Positions 35,388 through 43,722 of a DNA stretch of 64,000 bases are shown piece by piece. The stretch comes from JAFDBW01 sp963825575 (GTDB taxonomy: Bacteria > Desulfobacterota > Desulfuromonadia > Desulfuromonadales > BM103). Position numbers and translations under genes: made by a program. Below the pieces are notes generated by a model. The model was given only the letters and a program-made list of their open reading frames with translations, was not told where the DNA came from and searched no databases. Where the stretch lies: contig CAWGUB010000027.1 in NCBI GenBank assembly GCA_963825575.1, positions 1-64,000 of the forward strand, read 5' to 3'. The number at the start of each line of letters is the position of its first letter. Within the stretch, counting starts at the first letter, position 1.

Positions 35388-36715
35388 GCGTCCCCCCCGG
35401 TTTTCTTGCCCGCCTTCTTCTTCGGTTTATTCGGTGACACTTCCTTGACCTTGGCATTATCCAGAAGGAAGCTGATGACTTTTTCTTCCGCAATCTGCGC
35501 CATCAGGCCGACGCGAGCCTCAGCTGCGGAGTAGTACTTTTTCACCGTCTCGAGGGGAGCGTTGGCCATGGTGGAAATCTCCTCCAGCTTGGCATCAATT
35601 TCACTCTCATCGGCCTGGATACTCTCCTGACGGCCGATCGCTTCGAGGATCAGGTTGCCACTGACCTGCTCAACGGCTGTGTTCCGGTAATTTTCACGGA
35701 AATTTTCCGGAGTGATCCCCAGCATGGCGACAGACATCCCCTGCGACTGCATACGGTTGCTGATATTCTCATACATGTAGTCAAGCTGTTTAGCGATCAT
35801 CGCCTCAGGAACTTCGATTGGGTTGCGCTCGATCAGAGCGCTGACCAGCTTTTCACGCAAGTCATTCTCAACCCGGTTCTTCTCCTGGGTTTCGTGGCTC
35901 TTTTGCAATTCGGCTTTAAGTTCGTCGAGTGTATCAACGCCGAAGCCTTTGGCAAATTCATCGTCGAGTTCCGGGACGACCTTTTCCTTGATCTCCTTCA
36001 ACGTCACTTTGAAAACTGCCGGTTTGCCAGCCAGTTCGGCCTGACCGTATTCTTCAGGAAACGTGACTTCGATATCCTTGTCTTCGTCCCGCTTCATGCC
36101 GACAACCTGATCCTCAAAGCCGGGGATAAAAGAACCAGAGCCCAACTCGAGGAGGTGATCTTCGCCTTTACCGCCGGCAAAAGCCACGCCATCAACGAAA
36201 CCCTCGAAATCAATTACGACGGAATCGCCATTGCGAGCCTTTTTGCGGCTGGTGACTTCGAGCTGCGCACGGGAGGTGCGCATCTCTTCAAGACGGCCCT
36301 CTACAATCTTGGTATCGGCAACAAACTTTTCTTTTTCCAGGGCCAGCTTGGTGTAATCCTTGGCCGTCACTTCCGGCTTGATCTCAACTTCAGCTTCGTA
36401 GGTAAAGATTTCACCCTTGTTGATCCCGCTGCTGTCGACGATATTCGGTTCTCCAACGGCTTGGATATCATTCTCGTCGAGGGCCTTGAAGTAGGTATCA
36501 TTGATCAGCCGGGTCAGGACTTCCTGCTCCATCTGGGCGCCGTAATATTTTTCCAGAACCGAATCGGGCACTTTTCCGGCACGGAACCCTTTAACCTTGG
36601 CAGTCTTGCCGATCTTCTTATAGGCACGACCGATTTCCTTGTCGACCTTTTCCGAGTCGACCTCAAAAATCAGTTTCTTCTTGATGCTGCTGACATCTTC
36701 AACCTTCACGTTCAT
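35384..36715 (-). CDS. tig: Trigger factor
   Basis: A 443-residue ribosome-associated chaperone: N-terminal ribosome-binding domain with the signature FRAGKVP (GFRAGKVPDSVLEKYYG, about residues 44-60), a PPIase domain (about 160-245) and a helical C-terminal domain with a lysine-rich tail. A GAGGAG ribosome site precedes the ATG. It starts the tig-clpP-clpX-lon group and follows a tRNA cluster. Confidence 0.96.
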   Translation of the reverse strand: MNVKVEDVSSIKKKLIFEVDSEKVDKEIGRAYKKIGKTAKVKGFRAGKVPDSVLEKYYGAQMEQEVLTRLINDTYFKALDENDIQAVGEPNIVDSSGINKGEIFTYEAEVEIKPEVTAKDYTKLALEKEKFVADTKIVEGRLEEMRTSRAQLEVTSRKKARNGDSVVIDFEGFVDGVAFAGGKGEDHLLELGSGSFIPGFEDQVVGMKRDEDKDIEVTFPEEYGQAELAGKPAVFKVTLKEIKEKVVPELDDEFAKGFGVDTLDELKAELQKSHETQEKNRVENDLREKLVSALIERNPIEVPEAMIAKQLDYMYENISNRMQSQGMSVAMLGITPENFRENYRNTAVEQVSGNLILEAIGRQESIQADESEIDAKLEEISTMANAPLETVKKYYSAAEARVGLMAQIAEEKVISFLLDNAKVKEVSPNKPKKKAGKKTGGDA

Positions 36716-36803
36716 ACTTAGTGCTCCTCATTTGCTCTGCCGTGACAGCGGACATGATACCGGCATCGGCAAAATTTATCGACAAGTTTTCATACTTGAA
36801 AAT

Positions 36804-36888
36804 TGGTGCGGGTGAAGGGACTCGAACCCCCACGCCTCTCGGCACTAGATCCTAAATCTAGCGTGTCTACCAGTTCCACCACACCCGC
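36804..36888 (-). tRNA. tRNA-Leu(TAG)
   Basis: An 85-base class II tRNA with acceptor GCGGGTG, anticodon stem CTAGA/TCTAG, loop TTTAGGA (anticodon TAG), a short variable arm, and encoded CCA. Confidence 0.95.
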
Positions 36889-36990
36889 GAAACTAACTGG
36901 CCCTCTGGATACAATTAAGGCCCGACTTTTCCCGGGATAACCGCCACATTCTGAGGGGTCGACGGGGAAAAGGCAGGCCCGGAATATTTA

Positions 36991-37068
<78 letters not shown>

Positions 37069-37140
37069 TAAAGAACAAGATTCTAGACAAGGCCGAGGAG
37101 CAATGTCAACGAGAAACCACCCCTCGAACGCCAAACGAAA

Positions 37141-37217
37141 TGGCGCGCCAGGAAGGACTCGAACCCTCGACCGTCGGCTTAGAAGGCCGATGCTCTATCC
37201 AGCTGAGCTACTGGCGC
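37141..37217 (-). tRNA. tRNA-Arg(TCT)
   Basis: Cloverleaf with acceptor GCGCCAG, anticodon loop TTCTAAG (anticodon TCT) and encoded CCA. Confidence 0.95.
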
Positions 37218-37223
37218 TTTAAG

Positions 37224-37300
<77 letters not shown>

Positions 37301-37403
37301 AAGGGCGATTTTCTAGCATGCCATGAGCAATAATGCAAGACTAAATCACACTTTGCCCTTGCGGATGGCAAGAAAAGCTTCAACTCTACTGACAGGCTTG
37401 GCC

Positions 37404-38252
37404 TCAGCTGTCTTCCAGGCTGAAACGAATCGGGATGCGAACCTGGCTTTCCACTGGCAGGCCAGCTCGCGTTGCTGGGGTAAATTCCCAGCGTTTCACG
37501 GTTCTGCTGGCAGCCCTGTCGAGGACCCGGTAGCCACATGAGCGCTCAACATCGACATCGTCGACCAGGCCCGCGGCCGAGACGTCGACCAACAGCCACA
37601 CCACGCCCTGCCAATGTCGCTGACGAGCTATGTAAGGATACTCAGGTAACGGGTTGTTGAGATAGTCCGGCATGGCTTTTATCAGCGCCTCCCCTGTCGG
37701 CCTGACAGCGTTGCGATGGGCCGACTGGCGATCCTTATGCTGTGCAACCCGGACCTCCTGCGCGGAATCAACTGCACCCGCCCCTTGCAAGGCCATTTCG
37801 ACCGGACCATTTATCGCCGCAACTTCGGCCAGAGGCTCCGGCACATTCTCAAGGGGCTTAACGCAAACCAGGGCTGTCGATTCAACCTCTTCTGCCGATT
37901 CTTCGACAACTTCGGCAGCTTCCTTTTCCGGTTGTGGTTTCGGCTGTGTCATGCGAGACGGCTTCACGATCGGCCCGGGTGATATAACCGGGGCAATTTT
38001 GGCCGTTACTTTATGCTCTGCAATTGCGGGGCCTTGCTCCGGAAGGGCTTGCGGAGATTCAATAGCGGCAAAGGATGGATCGTCTGTAGCGGCAACCAGT
38101 GCAACGACTACTGCAGATTGGCCATCGGCTACGCTGGCAGGCTGATTCGCCCAGTCATAATAGGCCACGCCTCCGTGAATCCCTGCAGAGACCAGCAGGC
38201 ACAGTGAAAGCCGAAGGATCATCGGCATGGATGTCAGTTTGTGTAACATCAT
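37404..38252 (-). CDS. TonB-like energy transducer
   Basis: A 282-residue protein with a single membrane helix near the N-terminus (about residues 11-31), a proline- and glutamate-rich periplasmic linker and a C-terminal TonB domain (about 190-280) with NPLPEYPYIARQRHWQG, the GLVDDVDVERSCG segment and VKRWEFTPA. TonB passes proton-motive energy from ExbB/ExbD to outer-membrane receptors; those partners are not in the window. Its ATG overlaps the stop of the upstream histidine kinase gene (ATGA), an uncommon pairing. A smaller TonB-type paralogue with another role is possible. Confidence 0.85.
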   Translation of the reverse strand: MMLHKLTSMPMILRLSLCLLVSAGIHGGVAYYDWANQPASVADGQSAVVVALVAATDDPSFAAIESPQALPEQGPAIAEHKVTAKIAPVISPGPIVKPSRMTQPKPQPEKEAAEVVEESAEEVESTALVCVKPLENVPEPLAEVAAINGPVEMALQGAGAVDSAQEVRVAQHKDRQSAHRNAVRPTGEALIKAMPDYLNNPLPEYPYIARQRHWQGVVWLLVDVSAAGLVDDVDVERSCGYRVLDRAASRTVKRWEFTPATRAGLPVESQVRIPIRFSLEDS

Positions 38253-40318
38253 AACTTAAATCTATCAGTCTCAAACCGCTGAATTTTGCTGCGGGGGGAC
38301 ACTCTCTCGGGTTTGTGTGCCAGCCATTTCTGCAGCATGGCCCGCAGTTCTGATTGACGGAACGGCTTGCTGAGAAAATCGTTCATCCCAGCGGCAAGAC
38401 ACTGTTCTTCATCTTCATCGCGGGCATAGGCCGTCAGGGCAACAACCGGAGTCTCGATCCCCTTTGCGCGCAGATGCGCCGTGGCTTTAAAGCCATCCAT
38501 CTGCGGCATCTGGCAGTCCATCAGGATCAGATCGACCTTTTCCTTCTCCAGGAATTCGACTGCTGCCTGACCATTGTCAACAATCGTCAAGTCAAAGCCC
38601 ATCTGCTCCAGGAGGATGGAAATAAGGCTCTGGGTAGTAGGATTGTCCTCAGCCAGGAGGATGCGCAACCCTTGGTTCAGTTCACTGAAAGGAGGCGGTT
38701 CAACATTCCCTACAGCCAATTCGTCAGGCTCAGCGTGATCGTCCGGCAGAGACCGTATCTGGACAGACTTATCAGTAATTGTCAGGGGCAGACAGACACT
38801 GAATGTACTTCCCTCGCCAGGCGTACTCTCAAGCGAAATAGTTCCCCCCATGGCCCGGACAAGGTCTTTGACTATGGCCAGACCAAGCCCGGTCCCGCCG
38901 TATCTGCGTGTCGTACTGCTGTCACCCTGGTCAAAGGAATCGAAAATACGGTCTTGGATATCCGGATCGATCCCGGCACCGGTATCCTGAATATCGAAAA
39001 AGCAGTTGCAGACGTCCGCAGTCCCATCGAAAGACATCCGCAAGGAAACCGAGATCGTACCGGAATCGGTAAATTTTACGGCATTGCCAACCAGATTCAG
39101 AAGAATCTGGCGGATCCGGCCCGGGTCACCGATCACAATCGGCACCAGATCGGGCGTTTCCACCTTCAATTCAATCTCCTTGGATTGGCCACTGGCTGCC
39201 ATAAGTTTCACGACGTCCTCCGCCAACAGCTTCAAATCAACGGGGATCGCATCAAACTTCAACTGCCCCGCTTCAATTTTGGAGAAATCGAGAATATCGT
39301 TGAGAATTGTAAGCAGGGCCTCTCCGGAGTTGTAAATAGTCTCTACCATCTGCTTATCGCAACTTTCGAGAGGTCTTTTGCACAGCAGTTCCGCCATGCC
39401 CAGGACACCGATCATTGGTGTGCGTATTTCATGGCTCATATTTGCCAGGAACCTGGATTTCGCGAGCGTCGCCTGTTCCGCCCTTTCCTTCTCCGCTTCC
39501 ATGGCCCTGGTTCGGACCTGGACTTCCAGTTCGAGGTTTTTGCGCTGCTGCTCGAGCAACCTGTCCCTCTCCTTAAGAGAATTGATCATCTCTTCAAAAC
39601 CCGTGTAAAGGACTCCGAACTCATCTTCATTTTCATGATGAACCGGGCCGATCAGGCGCTTTTCCCTCGAGATTGTCAGCATTTGCGAGGCCAACTGTTC
39701 TATGGGTTTGGTGATGTATCTCTGCATTCTTACACTCAACAAATAGGTCACCAGAATCGCAATCACCATAGACAGGATCCAGCTCAAGGTAAGGGACAGG
39801 AGGTCATGGTGCAGCCCCTCCATTTCCAGGCACAGGAAACTGTAACCAACGATTCTATTCTGATAAACAACCGGCATAAAATGATACATCCGGCCGTCTT
39901 CCTGCCAGATTTTTTCCACATCCAACTGTCGGCCTTCAGCGACCTGCCTTTTCTCTGTTTCAAGCAGTTCTTCCAGCCTGCTTGGATCGATTCCCGATGT
40001 GCTCGCAGGAGAGGTCTGGTAGCTGACGATTGTCCTGCCATTCGTTGTCAGGAACTGCGCAAAAAAGACATCCTCGCGTGCGCCCAGAGCTGTGAGGATC
40101 TCCTGCATATGGGCGAGGTCCCCACTTGCCATTGGCAAAACGGCCCCCAGTGAAATGACCCTGGCTAAAGAGCTCAGCTCGCCCTCAGCAAAATCATGCA
40201 TATGTTTAGACTCGAAAAAGACGAACTGAGCAGTAGTCAGGATCAGCGCGAACATGCTGACCAGGAAAATTATTCCCGTCATTTTCTGTTTTAAGGAGAG
40301 ACGTTTACGACGCGACAT
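38249..40318 (-). CDS. Hybrid sensor histidine kinase with receiver domain
   Basis: A 689-residue membrane kinase. Two helices (about residues 13-35 and 175-197) enclose a periplasmic sensor of the CHASE8 type; then come a HAMP domain, a coiled coil, the HisKA domain with the phosphorylated His in SHEIRTP, a HATPase domain (N box NLVGNAVKF, G boxes DTGAGI and GGTGLGLAI), and a C-terminal receiver (LLAEDN, phosphoacceptor Asp in LILMDCQMPQMDG, Lys in LSKPF). All catalytic residues are present. No separate output regulator is adjacent, so its downstream partner is unknown. The downstream gene encodes a TonB-like protein that overlaps it. Confidence 0.92.
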   Translation of the reverse strand: MSRRKRLSLKQKMTGIIFLVSMFALILTTAQFVFFESKHMHDFAEGELSSLARVISLGAVLPMASGDLAHMQEILTALGAREDVFFAQFLTTNGRTIVSYQTSPASTSGIDPSRLEELLETEKRQVAEGRQLDVEKIWQEDGRMYHFMPVVYQNRIVGYSFLCLEMEGLHHDLLSLTLSWILSMVIAILVTYLLSVRMQRYITKPIEQLASQMLTISREKRLIGPVHHENEDEFGVLYTGFEEMINSLKERDRLLEQQRKNLELEVQVRTRAMEAEKERAEQATLAKSRFLANMSHEIRTPMIGVLGMAELLCKRPLESCDKQMVETIYNSGEALLTILNDILDFSKIEAGQLKFDAIPVDLKLLAEDVVKLMAASGQSKEIELKVETPDLVPIVIGDPGRIRQILLNLVGNAVKFTDSGTISVSLRMSFDGTADVCNCFFDIQDTGAGIDPDIQDRIFDSFDQGDSSTTRRYGGTGLGLAIVKDLVRAMGGTISLESTPGEGSTFSVCLPLTITDKSVQIRSLPDDHAEPDELAVGNVEPPPFSELNQGLRILLAEDNPTTQSLISILLEQMGFDLTIVDNGQAAVEFLEKEKVDLILMDCQMPQMDGFKATAHLRAKGIETPVVALTAYARDEDEEQCLAAGMNDFLSKPFRQSELRAMLQKWLAHKPERVSPRSKIQRFETDRFKL

Positions 40319-40508
40319 GGATTTCCCGGAGGCCTCTGGGTCGTGCTGGGCAGATTAAAATCTTGCGGATTTTACCAGTTAAGCGTCTCAATGAAAAGGG
40401 AAAGCGCAGGGGGAAGGCAGCAAGAGCCAGGATCTTCCCGTCAGGTTCTGACAGTTACCAAATCAAGATTCTGCCTCCAATCTCTATATCGGTCCGAATC
40501 GAGCTTCC

Positions 40509-41501
40509 TCATAGTTTCAGGTCGACGACCACACGACCGTTGACCTGCCCGGCGAGAAGATTTTCGCTATACTGCGGGACCTCTTCCAGAGAGATAACTT
40601 TGTAAATCTGGTCCAGAAGGTTGTCAGAGAGTTCTTTCGACAAGCGCATCCAGGCTGTCTTTCGCAGCGGGATCGGGCAGGTTGTCACTTCCACCCCGAC
40701 CATCTTGATCGCCCGCAAAATGAAAGGCATGACTGTTGTATTAAGGTCTGCCCCCCCGGTCAGGCCGGTCGCGGCGACTGTGCCGCCGTATTTCATCTCT
40801 GCCAGCAGACGAGACAGGACCTTCCCGCCGACAGTGTCGATCGCTCCGGACCAGCGTTGCTTTTCCAGGGGACGGGCAGGCTTTTCAAGTTCTGTGCGGC
40901 TCACTATTTCGCTAGCACCAAGTTGGTAAAGGTAATCGTCATGTTCTCTATTACCGGTAACCGCCGCGACAGAGAAGCCCAACCCGGCGAGTAGGGCGAC
41001 CGCAATACCACCGACCCCGCCACTCGCTCCAGTGACCAGAATAGTTCCCTGCTCCGGAGTCACCCCCTGCTCTTCCAGAGCCATGACGCACAACATGGCA
41101 GTGAGACCTGCTGAGCCGATGGCCATCGCTTGCAATTCTTCAAGCTCATCGGGGAGAGGAATAAGCCATTCGGATTTCAATCTGGCCTGCTGCGTATAGC
41201 CCCCCCAGTAACGTTCCCCCACGCCCCATCCAGTCAGCAGCACCTTATCCCCAGGCTGAAAATCTGGAGACTCTGAGGACAAAACTTCTCCGGTCAAGTC
41301 CACTCCAGGGATCATCGGGTATTGGCGAACGATATTTCCCCGACCGGCAACAGCCAGGCAGTCCTTGTAGTTGAGACTTGAGTATTTTACTGCGACCAGC
41401 ACATCACCCTCAGGAAGGTCATCGATCGAGAGTTGACGGATATTATGCTCAACGACGCCGTTCTCCCGAGTCAGAATCAGGGCTTTAAATTTATCGCTCA
41501 C
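40509..41501 (-). CDS. acuI: Acrylyl-CoA reductase-type quinone oxidoreductase (AcuI/YhdH family)
   Basis: A 330-residue zinc-free medium-chain reductase of the YhdH/YhfP/AcuI family. Typical elements are SSLNYKDCLAV, MIPGVDLTGEV, GWGVGERYWGGYTQQARL and the nucleotide loop VTGASGGVGGIAVALL. Family members reduce acrylyl-CoA to propionyl-CoA with NADPH. It is translated after a FadR-type regulator (four-base overlap), and a related zinc-type dehydrogenase is divergent, so the group probably handles a short-chain acyl-CoA or aldehyde. Substrate is inferred from family only. Confidence 0.82.
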   Translation of the reverse strand: MSDKFKALILTRENGVVEHNIRQLSIDDLPEGDVLVAVKYSSLNYKDCLAVAGRGNIVRQYPMIPGVDLTGEVLSSESPDFQPGDKVLLTGWGVGERYWGGYTQQARLKSEWLIPLPDELEELQAMAIGSAGLTAMLCVMALEEQGVTPEQGTILVTGASGGVGGIAVALLAGLGFSVAAVTGNREHDDYLYQLGASEIVSRTELEKPARPLEKQRWSGAIDTVGGKVLSRLLAEMKYGGTVAATGLTGGADLNTTVMPFILRAIKMVGVEVTTCPIPLRKTAWMRLSKELSDNLLDQIYKVISLEEVPQYSENLLAGQVNGRVVVDLKL

Positions 41502-42247
41502 TGCGCTTCCTCATCACGGTCACGGCGCCACTCCTGGGCCTGGGCGTATTGTTCGCACAGGTAGTTCATCTGCTCTGCCATGGCTTCTTCAGCGACGACG
41601 GCATCCTGAACTCTGATCGCTTCATAGATGCGTTCATGCTGGGCGAGAATTATTTCACGTTCCCTGAATCGGAAGATGACCAGGTTGGTTGCCGGTTGCA
41701 ACGCCTCAATCACAGCAAACATGACAAATTGCAGAACCGGGTTTCGGGTCGCGTTAACCAGTGCCCGATGGAACCGAACATCTGATGCGCAGAAGTCTAC
41801 ATCCGTAGTAGCGGGATTTTTTTGCCGTTCAATCTCTTCCGCCATGGCCAACAGGTGCTCATCATCCCGACGTTCTGCGGCGAGACGGCAGCAGGTCAAC
41901 TCCAGTTCGCGGCGCGCTTCAGCAATTTCAGAGAGGCTGAATTCACCCATGCTGACCAAAAGCATGGTGGCACCCGTCAGCGAGGAGCTAAGATCTTCCT
42001 GGCTGGGTCGGTTGACGAAGGTACCACCGGTCGGGCCGCGACGGCTGCGAATCAGGTTCTGAGCGGCAAGCCGCTTTAATGCCTCGCGAATAGTCGGACG
42101 AGACACGTTGAACTTTTCCGCCAATACTTCCTCGGTCGGAAGCTGGTCATCAACCTTGAGACTTCCATCAAGAATTGAACTGCGGATATTTTCCGCGATC
42201 TGCTTGGCAAGGCTTTCTGCAACAAGCGGTTGAAAATTAATCGCCAT
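41498..42247 (-). CDS. FadR-subfamily GntR transcriptional regulator
   Basis: A 249-residue regulator with a winged-helix domain (about residues 8-75, with LPTEEVLAEKFNVSRPTIREALKRL) and a helical FCD ligand domain (about 95-230). The FCD domain commonly binds an organic acid or acyl-CoA with the help of a metal ion. The ATG at 42247 is preferred over an upstream ATG at 42319 since GGGAG precedes it and the domain begins right after. A perfect 31-bp palindrome at 42339-42369 in the divergent region is its likely operator, which would control both its own operon and the dehydrogenase at 42469. Confidence 0.9.
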   Translation of the reverse strand: MAINFQPLVAESLAKQIAENIRSSILDGSLKVDDQLPTEEVLAEKFNVSRPTIREALKRLAAQNLIRSRRGPTGGTFVNRPSQEDLSSSLTGATMLLVSMGEFSLSEIAEARRELELTCCRLAAERRDDEHLLAMAEEIERQKNPATTDVDFCASDVRFHRALVNATRNPVLQFVMFAVIEALQPATNLVIFRFREREIILAQHERIYEAIRVQDAVVAEEAMAEQMNYLCEQYAQAQEWRRDRDEEAQ

Positions 42248-42338
42248 TTTCCAGAACTCTCCCTTTTCACTCGGGACACGAGTGATAGTATTGTTATTCT
42301 TAAATCCAAGATATCTCATTTACAGGATCATGGGAAGC

Positions 42339-42369
42339 ATTTATATATTTGTTTGACAAATATATAAAT
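42339..42369. promoter_or_regulatory. Perfect 31-bp palindrome, probable GntR operator
   Basis: Two 14-base arms (ATTTATATATTTGT and its exact complement) flank TTG. The centre, TTTGTTTGACAAA, resembles the GT-N-AC core used by FadR-type regulators. It covers the -35 box of the divergent dehydrogenase promoter, so binding would be expected to repress it. Confidence 0.75.
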
Positions 42370-42381
42370 CGTGGATAGGCT
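42353..42381 (+). promoter_or_regulatory. Promoter of the alcohol dehydrogenase gene
   Basis: TTGACA at 42353-42358, inside the palindrome, and TAGGCT at 42376-42381 with a 17-base spacer. The -10 box is weak (half of the consensus positions). The message would have a leader of about 80 bases. Confidence 0.5.
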
Positions 42382-42468
42382 AGCAATATCACACAGCAGA
42401 CTTAGAGAGTCGCCCCTCTCGAAAACCTATTTACAGGACGCACCCAACCAAATGGAAAGGATCAAAAA

Positions 42469-43533
42469 ATGAAAGCACTTGTCTACAAAGAGTATGCGCC
42501 CGATGATAATTTTGCAGATATCCTGACTGTAGAGGAGGTCCCGAATCCAGAGCCAAAAGCGAATGAAGTCCTGATTCAGGTTAAGGCCTCTGCATTGAAC
42601 TATAACGACGTCTGGGGGATGCGCGGCAACCCGATTCCAGTCGAACTTCCTCACACATCAGGTTCCGATGCCGCTGGAGATGTTCTCGCTGTCGGCAGTG
42701 ATGTAACCAGCATCAAGGTTGGTGACCGGGTCGCCGTTCATGCCAACATGGCCTGCCGGGTCTGTGAAGCCTGCACCAGCGGCAGGGAATACGACTGTTC
42801 AAAACGCATGGTCTGGGGTTTTCAAACGACCCCGGGCAGCCACGCTGAGCAAGTCTGCCTGCCGGAAGTCAACGTCGTGAAGATTCCCGACTCGGTCAGC
42901 TATGAGCAGGCCGCCGCTGCTGCCATGAACCTGCTCACCGCATGGCATATGCTTGTCGGGCGGGCTCAGATCAAACCGGGTCAACTGGTTCTGATCATGG
43001 GCGGACGCTCCGGTGTCGGCCACCTCGGAATCCAGATAGCCAAACTCTACAACTGTACTGTTATAGCCACCGCCAGTCCGGAAAACGCCGATCTGTGCAA
43101 AGAGTTGGGTGCGGATTATGTGGTCAATCACCGCGACGAAGGCTGGGTTAAGGAGGTTCGCGGCATTTGTAAAGAGATCGCCAAGCAGACTGGTGGCGCT
43201 CCGGGTGTCGATGTCTCTTTTGATCATATTGGTGAAACCCATTTTAACGCCCAGCTTACCTTGCTGAAATTCGGTGGCACCTTGGTCAGCTGTGGGGCAA
43301 CCACCGGCTTTGACGCCAAAATCGACCTGCGCCATGTCTTCTTCAAGGGGACCAACATCCTTGGCTCTACTCAGGGCACAAAGGCTGAACTTGAGCAGGG
43401 TCTTTACTGGATGGGACAAGGCAAGATCAAGTCCGCCATCGGCGCCGAGTATACATTTGATCAGGCGGCAAAAGCCTATGACCAATTTCTCTCCGGCAAA
43501 GGGCTTTTCGGCAAGATCATCATCAAGCCATAA
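42469..43533 (+). CDS. Zinc-type medium-chain dehydrogenase/reductase
   Basis: A 354-residue MDR-family enzyme. The structural zinc lobe is intact (CRVCEAC followed by a fourth Cys seven residues on). The catalytic zinc Cys of classical alcohol dehydrogenases is replaced at ALNYNDVW, and the nucleotide loop is MGGRSGVGHLGIQIAK. This mix resembles crotonyl-CoA reductase and acrylyl-CoA reductase-like groups more than ethanol dehydrogenase. It is divergent from a FadR-type regulator and an AcuI-type reductase. A terminator follows at 43619. Its real substrate is open; 2-enoyl-CoA or a quinone are candidates. Confidence 0.78.
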   Translation: MKALVYKEYAPDDNFADILTVEEVPNPEPKANEVLIQVKASALNYNDVWGMRGNPIPVELPHTSGSDAAGDVLAVGSDVTSIKVGDRVAVHANMACRVCEACTSGREYDCSKRMVWGFQTTPGSHAEQVCLPEVNVVKIPDSVSYEQAAAAAMNLLTAWHMLVGRAQIKPGQLVLIMGGRSGVGHLGIQIAKLYNCTVIATASPENADLCKELGADYVVNHRDEGWVKEVRGICKEIAKQTGGAPGVDVSFDHIGETHFNAQLTLLKFGGTLVSCGATTGFDAKIDLRHVFFKGTNILGSTQGTKAELEQGLYWMGQGKIKSAIGAEYTFDQAAKAYDQFLSGKGLFGKIIIKP

Positions 43534-43618
43534 CAATTCGGAGTGCACTTTTTCTAAATGCCCGAAAAATAAACTCCATCATCAACTGGCATTTCTGTAA
43601 AAACTATGTCACTCTCCT

Positions 43619-43648
43619 GCCCCGCTCCATGAGCGGGGCTTTTATTTT
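43619..43648 (+). terminator. Rho-independent terminator after the dehydrogenase gene
   Basis: Perfect 8-bp GC-rich stem GCCCCGCT/AGCGGGGC with a 5-base loop, followed by TTTTATTTT. Confidence 0.93.
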
Positions 43649-43722
43649 CAACCTCAACTATCAATCAGACGGCAGTACGCTACAATTGATCATCATAATG
43701 ACACCATGAAATGGAGCACCTG

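Noticed and set aside
38354..40153. A 599-residue plus-strand ORF
   Set aside because: It is antisense to the hybrid histidine kinase, whose domains are complete. The translation is rich in His, Gln and Arg and shows no domain.
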